DNA from: Geobacteraceae bacterium
Lineage (GTDB): Bacteria > Desulfobacterota > Desulfuromonadia > Geobacterales > Geobacteraceae
DNA: 15,228 nucleotides
Assembly (NCBI GenBank): GCA_012797715.1
Contig: JAAZOO010000181.1
Location: 1-15,228, forward strand
Direction of reading: 5' to 3'
Under the pieces are notes generated by a model. That model did not search any database. It had not been told where the DNA came from and was given only the letters and a program-made list of their open reading frames with translations. Of this stretch, positions 6,043-13,079 are shown one piece after another; the stretch's first letter is position 1; every line of letters begins with the position of its first letter. The position numbers and the translations under genes are program-made.

Positions 6043-7413
6043 TCATGGTTTGCGGGCAGTGTCCACTCTCGAGGAAACGTTTCCCAGCGCCTCCGCCAGC
6101 TCATCGAAGAATATGCGGAACGCGGGAAGGTTCTTGTCCGAACATCCTGCCATCACGACACGTCCTTTCCCCAACCGTATCCATATCTCCCGATGGGAGG
6201 CAAAAAAAACCATGCCGAATCCGACCATGAGGAGGATGCATCCGCCCCAGACAACCGGAACGCCGGGATCCTTGGCAACCTGGAGGACGGTTTTCCATGC
6301 GGAGACCCCTCCGTAGGAGAGCTGGTACACCCCCCCCTTGCCGGCATTCACATCAGGATGGTTTTTCATGAGGACAAACGATTCCGGGCTGCCGTTGGCA
6401 GGAAGGACCGCCACGTGGACGGCAGGTCCGGAGTAGCGGGGAGAGTGCCACCGTATCTCGTCAACGGAGTCCATCACCACCACCTGGTCCCCGTTGGGGA
6501 GAGATGCCGTTTCTCCGTCCCGAACGGTCACCAGCCTGGATTCGCCGCTCTTCCTGTCACGGACGGAAAAGAGAAAAGCCGCAGCGCTGTATCCGGACTG
6601 GTAAAAGGTGATTCCGCGGAAGGTGAGGGGATGGTTAACCAAGACCGGCTTTCTCTCGATCACTGTCTTTCCCTTATCCACGATGCTCAGAATGCTCCGG
6701 TATTCCTTCGGAGCTCCGGTATCGTAATAGGAGACGGAGAATCCATCGCACCGCACCGTGAACCCCAAGTCAATGGGCTGTCCGGAACGACTGAGGACCG
6801 TCGTAATCGCTCCCTTCTCCTCAATCTCCACGTACGCCTTGGTGAAGCCGGACAGGGAGCCGATGACGACACCCGCTACAATGACGACAATCCCGCCATG
6901 GAGCGCATGGACGCCGAGACGGGCGAAAGGCTGCTTCCTTGCGAAGAAATGGATTTCTTCTCCCGAACGGGTGATACGGGGAGCGGAAAACTTCTTTCGC
7001 AGGAGATGCGAAACAGCTTCCTCCGCGTCTCTCCCCCCCCAGGGGGCAGCCCACGACCGGGAGCACGGCAGAGTTTTCTCCAAGTCTTCATCTAGCACGA
7101 TCCGCGGTGCGACCAGCGTGCGCCAGTCCCGGGAGAATCGGCGGAGGGAGCAGGCAATAATGTTCACCGTAAGGAGAGCGAGGAGGAGGTAAAACCACCA
7201 GGCGTGATACATGTCGTCGATGGATAGGAAACGGAGGAAACGGGCCGCCGTTTCACCGTACCTTTCCCCGTATACCTCCGGCGAGGCGTTCTGCGGTATC
7301 AGCGTTCCGACGATGGAAAGTGCGGCCAGCCCCATGAGGAGAAAAATGGCGAGCCTGAGGGAGCAGAAAAATTTCGCCAAGGTCATGACAATGCTGCTGG
7401 TTCCATATCCCAC
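6043..7413 (-). CDS. resB: Cytochrome c biogenesis protein ResB
   Basis: ResB partners CcsA in System II cytochrome c assembly at the inner membrane. The family pattern is clear. FFCSLRLAIFLL opens the first membrane helix and leads to GTLIPQN. A second helix is at YHAWWFYLLLALLTVNI, and a third carries the conserved histidine in LHGGIVVIVAGVVIGS. A large periplasmic domain follows, with the typical LVNHPLTFRGITFYQSGY segment, and then a last helix near the C-terminus (VVWGGCILLMVGFGMVFF). The frame is open from ATG at 7515 (490 residues), but no ribosome site precedes that ATG and the extra residues look unlike the family. I prefer GTG at 7413 (456 residues), seven bases after GGGGAG and downstream of a predicted promoter. 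ATG at 7386 is a third option with a weak site. Start uncertain; identity firm. Confidence 0.9.
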   Translation of the reverse strand: MGYGTSSIVMTLAKFFCSLRLAIFLLMGLAALSIVGTLIPQNASPEVYGERYGETAARFLRFLSIDDMYHAWWFYLLLALLTVNIIACSLRRFSRDWRTLVAPRIVLDEDLEKTLPCSRSWAAPWGGRDAEEAVSHLLRKKFSAPRITRSGEEIHFFARKQPFARLGVHALHGGIVVIVAGVVIGSLSGFTKAYVEIEEKGAITTVLSRSGQPIDLGFTVRCDGFSVSYYDTGAPKEYRSILSIVDKGKTVIERKPVLVNHPLTFRGITFYQSGYSAAAFLFSVRDRKSGESRLVTVRDGETASLPNGDQVVVMDSVDEIRWHSPRYSGPAVHVAVLPANGSPESFVLMKNHPDVNAGKGGVYQLSYGGVSAWKTVLQVAKDPGVPVVWGGCILLMVGFGMVFFASHREIWIRLGKGRVVMAGCSDKNLPAFRIFFDELAEALGNVSSRVDTARKP

Positions 7414-7420
7414 GAACAGA

Positions 7421-7426
7421 CTCCCC
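7421..7426 (-). promoter_or_regulatory. Candidate ribosome binding site for the resB GTG start
   Basis: GGGGAG on the minus strand lies seven bases before GTG at 7413. Neither ATG at 7515 nor ATG at 7386 has a comparable sequence, so this motif is the reason for preferring GTG. Confidence 0.45.
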
Positions 7427-7480
7427 GTTGCGGCCCCCCCGGTAACCGGAAACACCGGCACCCCTCGTAGCAAGGGTGGT

Positions 7481-7509
7481 ATTGTCATATTCGGGCAGTT
7501 TTCTGTCAA
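7481..7509 (-). promoter_or_regulatory. Predicted sigma-70 promoter of resB-ccsA
   Basis: The minus strand reads a perfect TTGACA (7509-7504), 17 bases, then GACAAT (7486-7481, four of six matches). Transcription would begin near 7474, about 60 bases before the preferred GTG start and downstream of the ATG at 7515. If real, the promoter rules out the longest ResB reading. Confidence 0.42.
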
Positions 7510-7674
7510 GGACATTCGGGAGACGGCCCCATGAATCCGCCTGGAAAGCCGTTGCCGTTTCCCTTGATGAATTGGCGGCGTTCCGAGCGGTGGCGGAAGG
7601 TGGAGACGAACCGGGCGTTACGAAAGAAAGGGGATCATTTCAGCCACATTACCCTTTCAGGAGCTTTTTTTACC

Positions 7675-7703
7675 TTGAAAAAAAAGCCTTCTGATGCTAC
7701 AAG
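7675..7703 (+). promoter_or_regulatory. Predicted sigma-70 promoter of the chemoreceptor-trpA block
   Basis: The plus strand reads TTGAAA (7675-7680, five of six matches), 17 bases, then TACAAG (7698-7703, four of six). TG precedes the -10 by one base, making it an extended -10. The -35 sits in the loop and right arm of the A/T-rich inverted repeat. A transcript from near 7710 would have a leader of about 120 bases. I saw no flagellar-type sigma-28 or sigma-54 element. Confidence 0.38.
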
Positions 7704-7820
7704 TGCACAAGTTTTCATGGCTTTTGGCCGTCTTCGCCGCGCTTTTTTCCGCTTCCGAGCGCTGAAACGGTATCCACAGCGCCGGCGTATTCCCGCTCGA
7801 TGAATATATTCCGGAAGACA

Positions 7821-7826
7821 GGGGAG
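7821..7826 (+). promoter_or_regulatory. Ribosome binding site that decides the chemoreceptor start
   Basis: GGGGAG ends two bases before the ATG at 7829 and five bases before the ATG at 7832. Normal spacing favours 7832. Confidence 0.55.
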
Positions 7827-7831
7827 AAATG

Positions 7832-9997
7832 ATGGGCGTTGCCTTTCTTGACAGATTTTTCGGAAACATGTGTCTTCGGACGAAAATGCTTCTGCTGATG
7901 GCTGTACTGCTCGTCGCCTTCCTGATAATCGCACTTGCGGGGCTCCAGACGCTCAACCGCGTCGGTATCGGGGGTGCCGGCTACCGCAGCATCTCCGCTC
8001 TGCATGAAAGACTGGACGCGAGCATCCGCCTGAAAGCCGACATGCTCCGTCTGCGCAGTGAAGAGTTGCTCCTGCAAGCTGAATCCGACGGAGAAAAGGC
8101 CCGTCAGAGGATCTCGGCCATGGAAGGACTGATCCAATCCATTTCATCCGGTTTTTCCTCTCTGTCCAAGTATCCGTCACGGGAGAAAGGGCTGAACAGC
8201 GGTTCAAGAGAACTATGGAACGAGCTTTCCGCCAATCTGGAAAAAGAAATGTTTCCCGCCGTACGGCGAGGAGACAGGAGCCGCGCCGGAGACCCTGCGG
8301 GAGCCCGGGCCGCACGGTATGAAAGGATTCTTGCGGACTTGGACGCAGCCGCGGACACGCTGCGGTCGGAAGCCGTCGCCGTTGAATCCGGTGCCATGGG
8401 ATACGCGCGCACAACAATTGCGATGGGAGCCGTCGTGGGCGGCGGCACACTTCTTCTGGTGCTCCTGATCGCCTGGAGCATGCTGCACTCGGCCGCCCGG
8501 TCTGTGGCAAGGGAGGCGGCTTTCGCGCGTTCGGTGGTAGATGAGGGAAACCTTGCCGAACGGCTCCCTGTTTCCGGCAAGGACGAGATAGGCGATCTGG
8601 CAGACTCCCTGAACAGGCTGGTGGAACTACTCCATGTGATGGTAACCAGGGTCGATACCTCGTCCCAGGAACTTTCCCGCATCTGCGGAATCCTGTCCGA
8701 AGCGTCGAAACAGGTGTACCGAAGCGCCGAACAGACCAACACCCGGGTAGGCGAGACATCATCCGCCATCATTGAAATCAACGCATCCATCAAGGAAGTC
8801 TCCCAAGGCATCGACAGCCTGTCCCTGTCGGCGTCGGAAAACTCTTCGTCGGTTCTCGAAATGGCCGCCAGCGTGGAGGAAGTCGCCATCAATGTGGAGA
8901 ACCTGGCGCAATCGGTGGATGACGTCAGTTCCTCGATAATCGAAATGGCCGCCGCGATCAAACATATCAGCGACAGCGTAAACGGCCTTATCGATTCATC
9001 AACGGTAACCGCCTCTTCCGTCATTCAGATGGACAGCTCCATACGACAGGTGGAGCAGAGCGCCATGGACACGGCAGCCATCTCCGAGGAAGTGCGGCGG
9101 GACGCGGAAACCGGCAAGGCATCCGTCGAAGCCACCATATCGGGCATGCAGGAGATCAAGCGTTCTTCGTCCATTACCCACGAAGTCATCGTCACCCTGT
9201 CGGAGAAGGCCCATGACATCGGCGCAATTCTCTCGGTAATCAACGAGGTTGCTGAGCAGACGAACCTCCTGGCGCTGAATGCGGCAATCATCGCTGCCCA
9301 GGCGGGCGAACAGGGGAAGGGATTCGCCGTGGTGGCCGACGAGATAAAGGAACTTGCCGACCGTACCAGCAGTTCCACCCGTGAGATAGAAGAGCTCATC
9401 AAGGGCGTTCAGGAAGAGACACGGCGGGCGGTAGATGCCATAAACGTAGCGGAAAAGAGCATTGCCGACGGCGAGCTCCTGTCCCAGAAATCGGGCGTCG
9501 CTCTCGGGAAAATTGTCTCCGGTGTGGAAAAGGCTTCGGAACGGGTGGGAGAAATCGCCCGCGCGTCGGCCGAGCAGTCCAAGGGGAGCCAGATGATCCG
9601 TGAGGCAATGGAGCAGGTAACCGACATGATCATGCAGATTGCCAACGCAACCCAGCAGCAGAGCAAGGGGAGCGAACTGATCATGACTGCCGTTGAACGG
9701 ATGAAGGTGCTCACCTCCCAGGTACGCTCATCAACCCGCGAGCAGAGCAAGGTGGGAACCCTGATAGCCGGTTCCACCGAGAATATCACCAGCATGATCC
9801 GTCAGATTAAACGCGCCTGCGACGAGCAGACCCGGGGAAGCGAACAGATCGTCGTCGCAATTGATGATATCCAGAAATCGACCCACGAGCACCTGGGAGC
9901 GGCAGGTACCATGGAAAAAGCGGTGGGAGGTCTCTCCCTTCAGGTCGCCGAACTTAAGAAGGAAATCAGCGGATTCACACTGGCAGAGCACAGGTAG
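7832..9997 (+). CDS. Methyl-accepting chemotaxis protein
   Basis: The 721-residue transmembrane chemoreceptor has a first membrane helix at about 19-38, a helical sensor region at 39-193 (four-helix-bundle-like; ligand unknown), a second helix at 194-217 and a HAMP domain at about 217-270 (ends EIGDLADSLNRLV). A long coiled-coil signalling domain follows. The CheA/CheW-contacting tip is around 471-510 (EQTNLLALNAAI, then AGEQGKGFAVVADEI). Both arms of the coiled coil carry 28-residue repeats. Two tip residues that are nearly invariant in the enteric receptors differ here: Ile487 and Gln490 replace the Glu and Arg of NAAxEAAR. No CheR-binding pentapeptide is seen at the C-terminus. The start is the second of two adjacent ATGs, five bases after GGGGAG; ATG at 7829 is only two bases after it. 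trpA follows after seven bases. Confidence 0.93.
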   Translation: MGVAFLDRFFGNMCLRTKMLLLMAVLLVAFLIIALAGLQTLNRVGIGGAGYRSISALHERLDASIRLKADMLRLRSEELLLQAESDGEKARQRISAMEGLIQSISSGFSSLSKYPSREKGLNSGSRELWNELSANLEKEMFPAVRRGDRSRAGDPAGARAARYERILADLDAAADTLRSEAVAVESGAMGYARTTIAMGAVVGGGTLLLVLLIAWSMLHSAARSVAREAAFARSVVDEGNLAERLPVSGKDEIGDLADSLNRLVELLHVMVTRVDTSSQELSRICGILSEASKQVYRSAEQTNTRVGETSSAIIEINASIKEVSQGIDSLSLSASENSSSVLEMAASVEEVAINVENLAQSVDDVSSSIIEMAAAIKHISDSVNGLIDSSTVTASSVIQMDSSIRQVEQSAMDTAAISEEVRRDAETGKASVEATISGMQEIKRSSSITHEVIVTLSEKAHDIGAILSVINEVAEQTNLLALNAAIIAAQAGEQGKGFAVVADEIKELADRTSSSTREIEELIKGVQEETRRAVDAINVAEKSIADGELLSQKSGVALGKIVSGVEKASERVGEIARASAEQSKGSQMIREAMEQVTDMIMQIANATQQQSKGSELIMTAVERMKVLTSQVRSSTREQSKVGTLIAGSTENITSMIRQIKRACDEQTRGSEQIVVAIDDIQKSTHEHLGAAGTMEKAVGGLSLQVAELKKEISGFTLAEHR

Positions 9998-10004
9998 GAG
10001 ACCC

Positions 10005-10814
10005 ATGGGCAGAATTGCCGAAACTTTCAAACATCTGAGAAAAAAACAGGAAAAAGCCCTCGTCACCTTCATAACGGCGGGCGATCCGGATCTGGACACG
10101 ACCGCAGCAATCGTGCAGGAATTGGAAAAAGCGGGAGCGGATATCATCGAGCTCGGCATCCCCTTCTCCGACCCCATGGCCGACGGACCCACCATACAGC
10201 TTTCCTCCGAACGGGCCATCGCTTCGGGCACGACCCTGCCCAAGATACTGGAAATGGTTCGAACGGTTCGGAAAACCATCGGGGTTCCCATCATCCTCAT
10301 GGGATACTATAATCCCATCTTCTCCTATGGAACGGCGCGGTTTGTGGCGGACGCCGTAGAAGCCGGAGTCGACGGCGTGCTGCTGGTGGACCTTCCGCCC
10401 GAGGAAGCCGACTCTGAAGGGTTCTCCGCAGCGGCTCGGGAGAAGGGTCTCGACGTGATTTTCCTCCTGGCCCCCACCTCTGACGAAGACCGCATTGGAA
10501 AAGTGGTCAAACGGGGACGGGGATTCCTCTACTACGTGTCGGTTACCGGAGTGACCGGAGCGCGCAAGGATGTTTCGGCATCCTTGGGAGAGGAAGTTCA
10601 GCGGGTCCGGAACGCTTCCGCCATGCCGCTTGTGGTCGGTTTCGGCATCTCCGATCCGGGACAGGCGGGGGCAGCCGCTCATCATGGTGACGGCGCCGTG
10701 GTCGGAAGCGCCCTGGTGAAGCTGTTTGAAGAATTCAGGGGAGAAGAACTGAAGCACAAGGTGCGCGATTTCGTTACATCCCTCAAGGCGGGCATCGGCA
10801 CTCACGCACACTGA
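10005..10814 (+). CDS. trpA: Tryptophan synthase alpha subunit
   Basis: TrpA cleaves indole-3-glycerol phosphate to indole and glyceraldehyde 3-phosphate and passes indole through a tunnel to TrpB, the last step of tryptophan synthesis in the cytoplasm. The 269-residue length is normal. The signature ELGIPFSDPMADGPTIQ is intact, and the catalytic pair falls at Glu49 and Asp60, the same numbers as in the enteric enzyme. YYVSVTGVTGAR (phosphate-binding loop region) and VGFGISDPGQA are also present. The start is ATG at 10005, five bases after TAGGAG, where TAG is the stop of the chemoreceptor gene; the frame is open further upstream but only inside that gene. TrpB is usually adjacent, but here the upstream neighbour is the chemoreceptor. 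accD follows after 50 bases. Confidence 0.97.
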   Translation: MGRIAETFKHLRKKQEKALVTFITAGDPDLDTTAAIVQELEKAGADIIELGIPFSDPMADGPTIQLSSERAIASGTTLPKILEMVRTVRKTIGVPIILMGYYNPIFSYGTARFVADAVEAGVDGVLLVDLPPEEADSEGFSAAAREKGLDVIFLLAPTSDEDRIGKVVKRGRGFLYYVSVTGVTGARKDVSASLGEEVQRVRNASAMPLVVGFGISDPGQAGAAAHHGDGAVVGSALVKLFEEFRGEELKHKVRDFVTSLKAGIGTHAH

Positions 10815-10864
10815 ATCAGGCGCAGCCGGTTTGAAAACCGCGCATGGCGCAAGAAGGCGGATAT

Positions 10865-11746
10865 ATGGGCTGGTTCACACGACAGAAAGCGCCGATTGCA
10901 ACCAACGGCGAAAAAAAGATGCGGGTTCCCGAGGGCCTCTGGACGAAGTGCAGGAACTGCAACGCGACCATCTATACCAAGGAAATGGAGAAGAACCTGA
11001 ACGTGTGTCCCAGGTGCGACTACCATTTCCGCCTCTCCGCCAAGGCCCGTCTCGATCTGGTCCTGGATCCGGGAAGTTTCACCGAATTCGACAAGGATCT
11101 TGAGTCCGTCGATTTTCTCGAGTTTCAGGACTCCAAAAGCTACCGTGAACGAATACAGGCAGCCATGAAAAAGGGTGACGGAAAAGAGGCGGTGATCTGC
11201 GGGGAGGGGATGATAGACGGGACCACCGTCCAGATCGCGGTCTTCGATTTCTCCTTTATGGGCGGCAGCATGGGAAGCGTCGTCGGCGAAAAAATCACAC
11301 GGCTCATCGAGCGCGCGGGAGAACGCCGCACGCCGGCAATCATCTTCTCCTCTTCAGGAGGGGCCCGCATGCAGGAGAGCATCATCTCCCTCATGCAGAT
11401 GGCAAAGACATCGGCGGCCCTGGCAAGACTTCGCGATGCCGGACTCCCCTACATCTCGGTCCTCACCGACCCAACGACCGGCGGGGTCACCGCCAGTTTT
11501 GCCATGCTCGGCGATATCATCATGGCGGAACCGAAGGCCCTGATAGGCTTTGCCGGCCCCCGTGTCATCGAACAGACGATCCGTCAAAAACTTCCCGAGG
11601 GATTTCAACGGGCCGAATACCTCCTGGAGCACGGCATGGTTGATGTGATTGTCCCGCGGAAAGAGCTGAAGCACCGTCTCTCCCAGATCGTGAAAATGCT
11701 GTTCCGGGCCCCTTCCCCCGGACCCGTGAATGCATCCCGGACCTGA
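10865..11746 (+). CDS. accD: Acetyl-CoA carboxylase carboxyltransferase subunit beta
   Basis: AccD forms the carboxyltransferase with AccA, moving carboxyl from carboxybiotin on AccB to acetyl-CoA to give malonyl-CoA, the first committed step of fatty acid synthesis. The 293-residue protein has the bacterial N-terminal zinc ribbon with Cys29, Cys32, Cys48 and Cys51 (CRNC and CPRC). The crotonase-like core follows, with SSSGGARMQES, TDPTTGGVTASFAMLGD and GFAGPRVIEQT. I chose ATG at 10865 (MGWFTRQK), which matches the family's usual start and has AAGGCGG five bases upstream. An in-frame ATG at 10844 adds seven residues and lacks a good ribosome site. trpA-accD-folC is a common order in Proteobacteria. 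Confidence 0.97.
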   Translation: MGWFTRQKAPIATNGEKKMRVPEGLWTKCRNCNATIYTKEMEKNLNVCPRCDYHFRLSAKARLDLVLDPGSFTEFDKDLESVDFLEFQDSKSYRERIQAAMKKGDGKEAVICGEGMIDGTTVQIAVFDFSFMGGSMGSVVGEKITRLIERAGERRTPAIIFSSSGGARMQESIISLMQMAKTSAALARLRDAGLPYISVLTDPTTGGVTASFAMLGDIIMAEPKALIGFAGPRVIEQTIRQKLPEGFQRAEYLLEHGMVDVIVPRKELKHRLSQIVKMLFRAPSPGPVNASRT

Positions 11747-11792
11747 CGGCCCGTCGCGCGGAATCAGCACTCGCACCGGTACCGTCTCCACC

Positions 11793-13067
11793 ATGACCTA
11801 TCAGGAAATCCTGTCGCATATCTACGGTCTCGGCCGATTCGGCATGAAGCCTGGCCTGGAGAGAATTTGCTCCCTTCTGAAGGCCCTGTCGAATCCCCAG
11901 GACCGTCTCCGCGTGATCCATGTGGCGGGGACCAACGGCAAAGGTTCGACTGCCGCCTTTCTTTCCGCAATACTGACCGCGGCGGGGCATCGGGTGGGAC
12001 TTTTCACCTCTCCCCACCTGCTTGCCTTTCCGGAGCGCATCCGCATCAACGGCAGGGAGATTCCGGAACCGGACGTGGTTTCATGCGCTGAACGGGTGCT
12101 GTCTGCCGCCCCACCGGGGACAACCTTTTTCGAGATAGTCACGGCCATGGCCTATCTCCATTTTGCGGAGCACGGTGTGGGTCCGGCGATCATGGAAGTT
12201 GGAATGGGGGGAAGGCTCGACGCCACCAATGCCGCGTCCGGTATTCTCTCACTCATCTCGCCCGTGGCCTTGGACCATTGCGAACACCTGGGAAACGACA
12301 TCTCCCGCATAACCCGAGAAAAGGCGGGGGTAATCAAGGCCGGCCGCCCTGTCGCCATCGCCCCCCAGCATCCCGACGCCCTGGAGAACATTGCCGCAAC
12401 CTGCTCAGACCTCGGAAGCCCTCTCTTCCGTGACGGCGTTGATTTTGCCGCTGAATGGGAATCAGACGGGCTGGCATACCGAGGGCTCGACCTGCACTTG
12501 AAGGGCCTTAGACCGGGGATACCCGGCACCTACCAGAAAACGAACGCTGCGCTGGCCCTCTGCGCTTCGGAACTTCTCCACCGTGGGGGGCTGGCCGTCT
12601 CCGAAAGCGCGGCACGACAAGGAATAGAGCAGGCTTTCTGGCCAGGTAGGATGGAGATGTTCCCCGGCCCTCCCCGGGTCCTCCTCGACGGCGCCCATAA
12701 CCCGGCGGGCGCGCAAGCTCTGGCCGGAGCCCTGGGCGACGTGCCCAGAGAAAGGCTTATTCTGGTCATCGGCGTTGCAGGCGACAAGGATGTGGAGGGT
12801 ATCCTCGCTCCCTTGCTTCCCGGTGCCGATCGCATTATCGCCGTGTGCCCGGAGATTCCACGGGGACTCCCGTGCCGGGAACTCTCCGAGCGCTGCCGTG
12901 CGCTCGGCCGCCGGGCCGAAAAGGGGGGAGGAGTGGCAGCGGGACTGAACATGGCATTTTCACTGGCGTCAGCCCGCGATCTGATCCTGGTGTGCGGTTC
13001 CCTCTTCACCGTCGGCGAAGCGCGGGCGCGACTGCTTTCACGAACTTTTGAACCGTTTCGCGGCTAA
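11793..13067 (+). CDS. folC: Folylpolyglutamate synthase / dihydrofolate synthase
   Basis: FolC is a Mur-ligase-family enzyme. It adds glutamate to dihydropteroate to make dihydrofolate and then extends the polyglutamate chain on reduced folates, in the cytoplasm with ATP. The 424-residue protein shows the P-loop HVAGTNGKGSTAAF (loop at 46-53), TSPHLLAFPERIRING, the MEVGMGGRLDATN block, the REKAGVIKAG segment with the lysine expected to be carbamylated, and the C-terminal LLDGAHNPAGAQAL motif. Start choice: ATG at 11793 (MTYQEIL) matches the family N-terminus, though its ribosome site is weak. ATG at 11730 overlaps the end of accD and adds 21 residues unlike the family. lptD begins 12 bases after the stop. 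Confidence 0.95.
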   Translation: MTYQEILSHIYGLGRFGMKPGLERICSLLKALSNPQDRLRVIHVAGTNGKGSTAAFLSAILTAAGHRVGLFTSPHLLAFPERIRINGREIPEPDVVSCAERVLSAAPPGTTFFEIVTAMAYLHFAEHGVGPAIMEVGMGGRLDATNAASGILSLISPVALDHCEHLGNDISRITREKAGVIKAGRPVAIAPQHPDALENIAATCSDLGSPLFRDGVDFAAEWESDGLAYRGLDLHLKGLRPGIPGTYQKTNAALALCASELLHRGGLAVSESAARQGIEQAFWPGRMEMFPGPPRVLLDGAHNPAGAQALAGALGDVPRERLILVIGVAGDKDVEGILAPLLPGADRIIAVCPEIPRGLPCRELSERCRALGRRAEKGGGVAAGLNMAFSLASARDLILVCGSLFTVGEARARLLSRTFEPFRG

Positions 13068-13079
13068 GGTGCGGATCCC

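Larger units (their letters stand above)
7414..7831. other. Divergent intergenic region between resB and the chemoreceptor
   Basis: I see no convincing gene in these 418 bases. They hold predicted promoters in both directions and a nine-base-pair A/T-rich inverted repeat (GCTTTTTTT at 7663-7671, AAAAAAAGC at 7679-7687, loop of seven). Short open frames cross it on both strands but lack ribosome sites. No riboswitch consensus or tRNA was recognised. Confidence 0.6.

Noticed and set aside
6193..7095. A 300-codon plus-strand ORF opposite resB.
   Set aside because: It is antisense to ResB, whose membrane helices and motifs are clear, and has no domain of its own.
7476..7694. A 72-codon plus-strand ORF in the resB/chemoreceptor gap with a fairly protein-like middle.
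   Set aside because: It starts at GTG without a ribosome site, overlaps the 5' end of resB and its predicted promoter, and runs across the A/T-rich repeat. A decayed gene remnant cannot be excluded.
8104..9024. A 306-codon minus-strand ORF within the chemoreceptor gene.
   Set aside because: Its Ser/Arg-rich translation mirrors the coiled-coil codons of the sense gene, with no motif or ribosome site.
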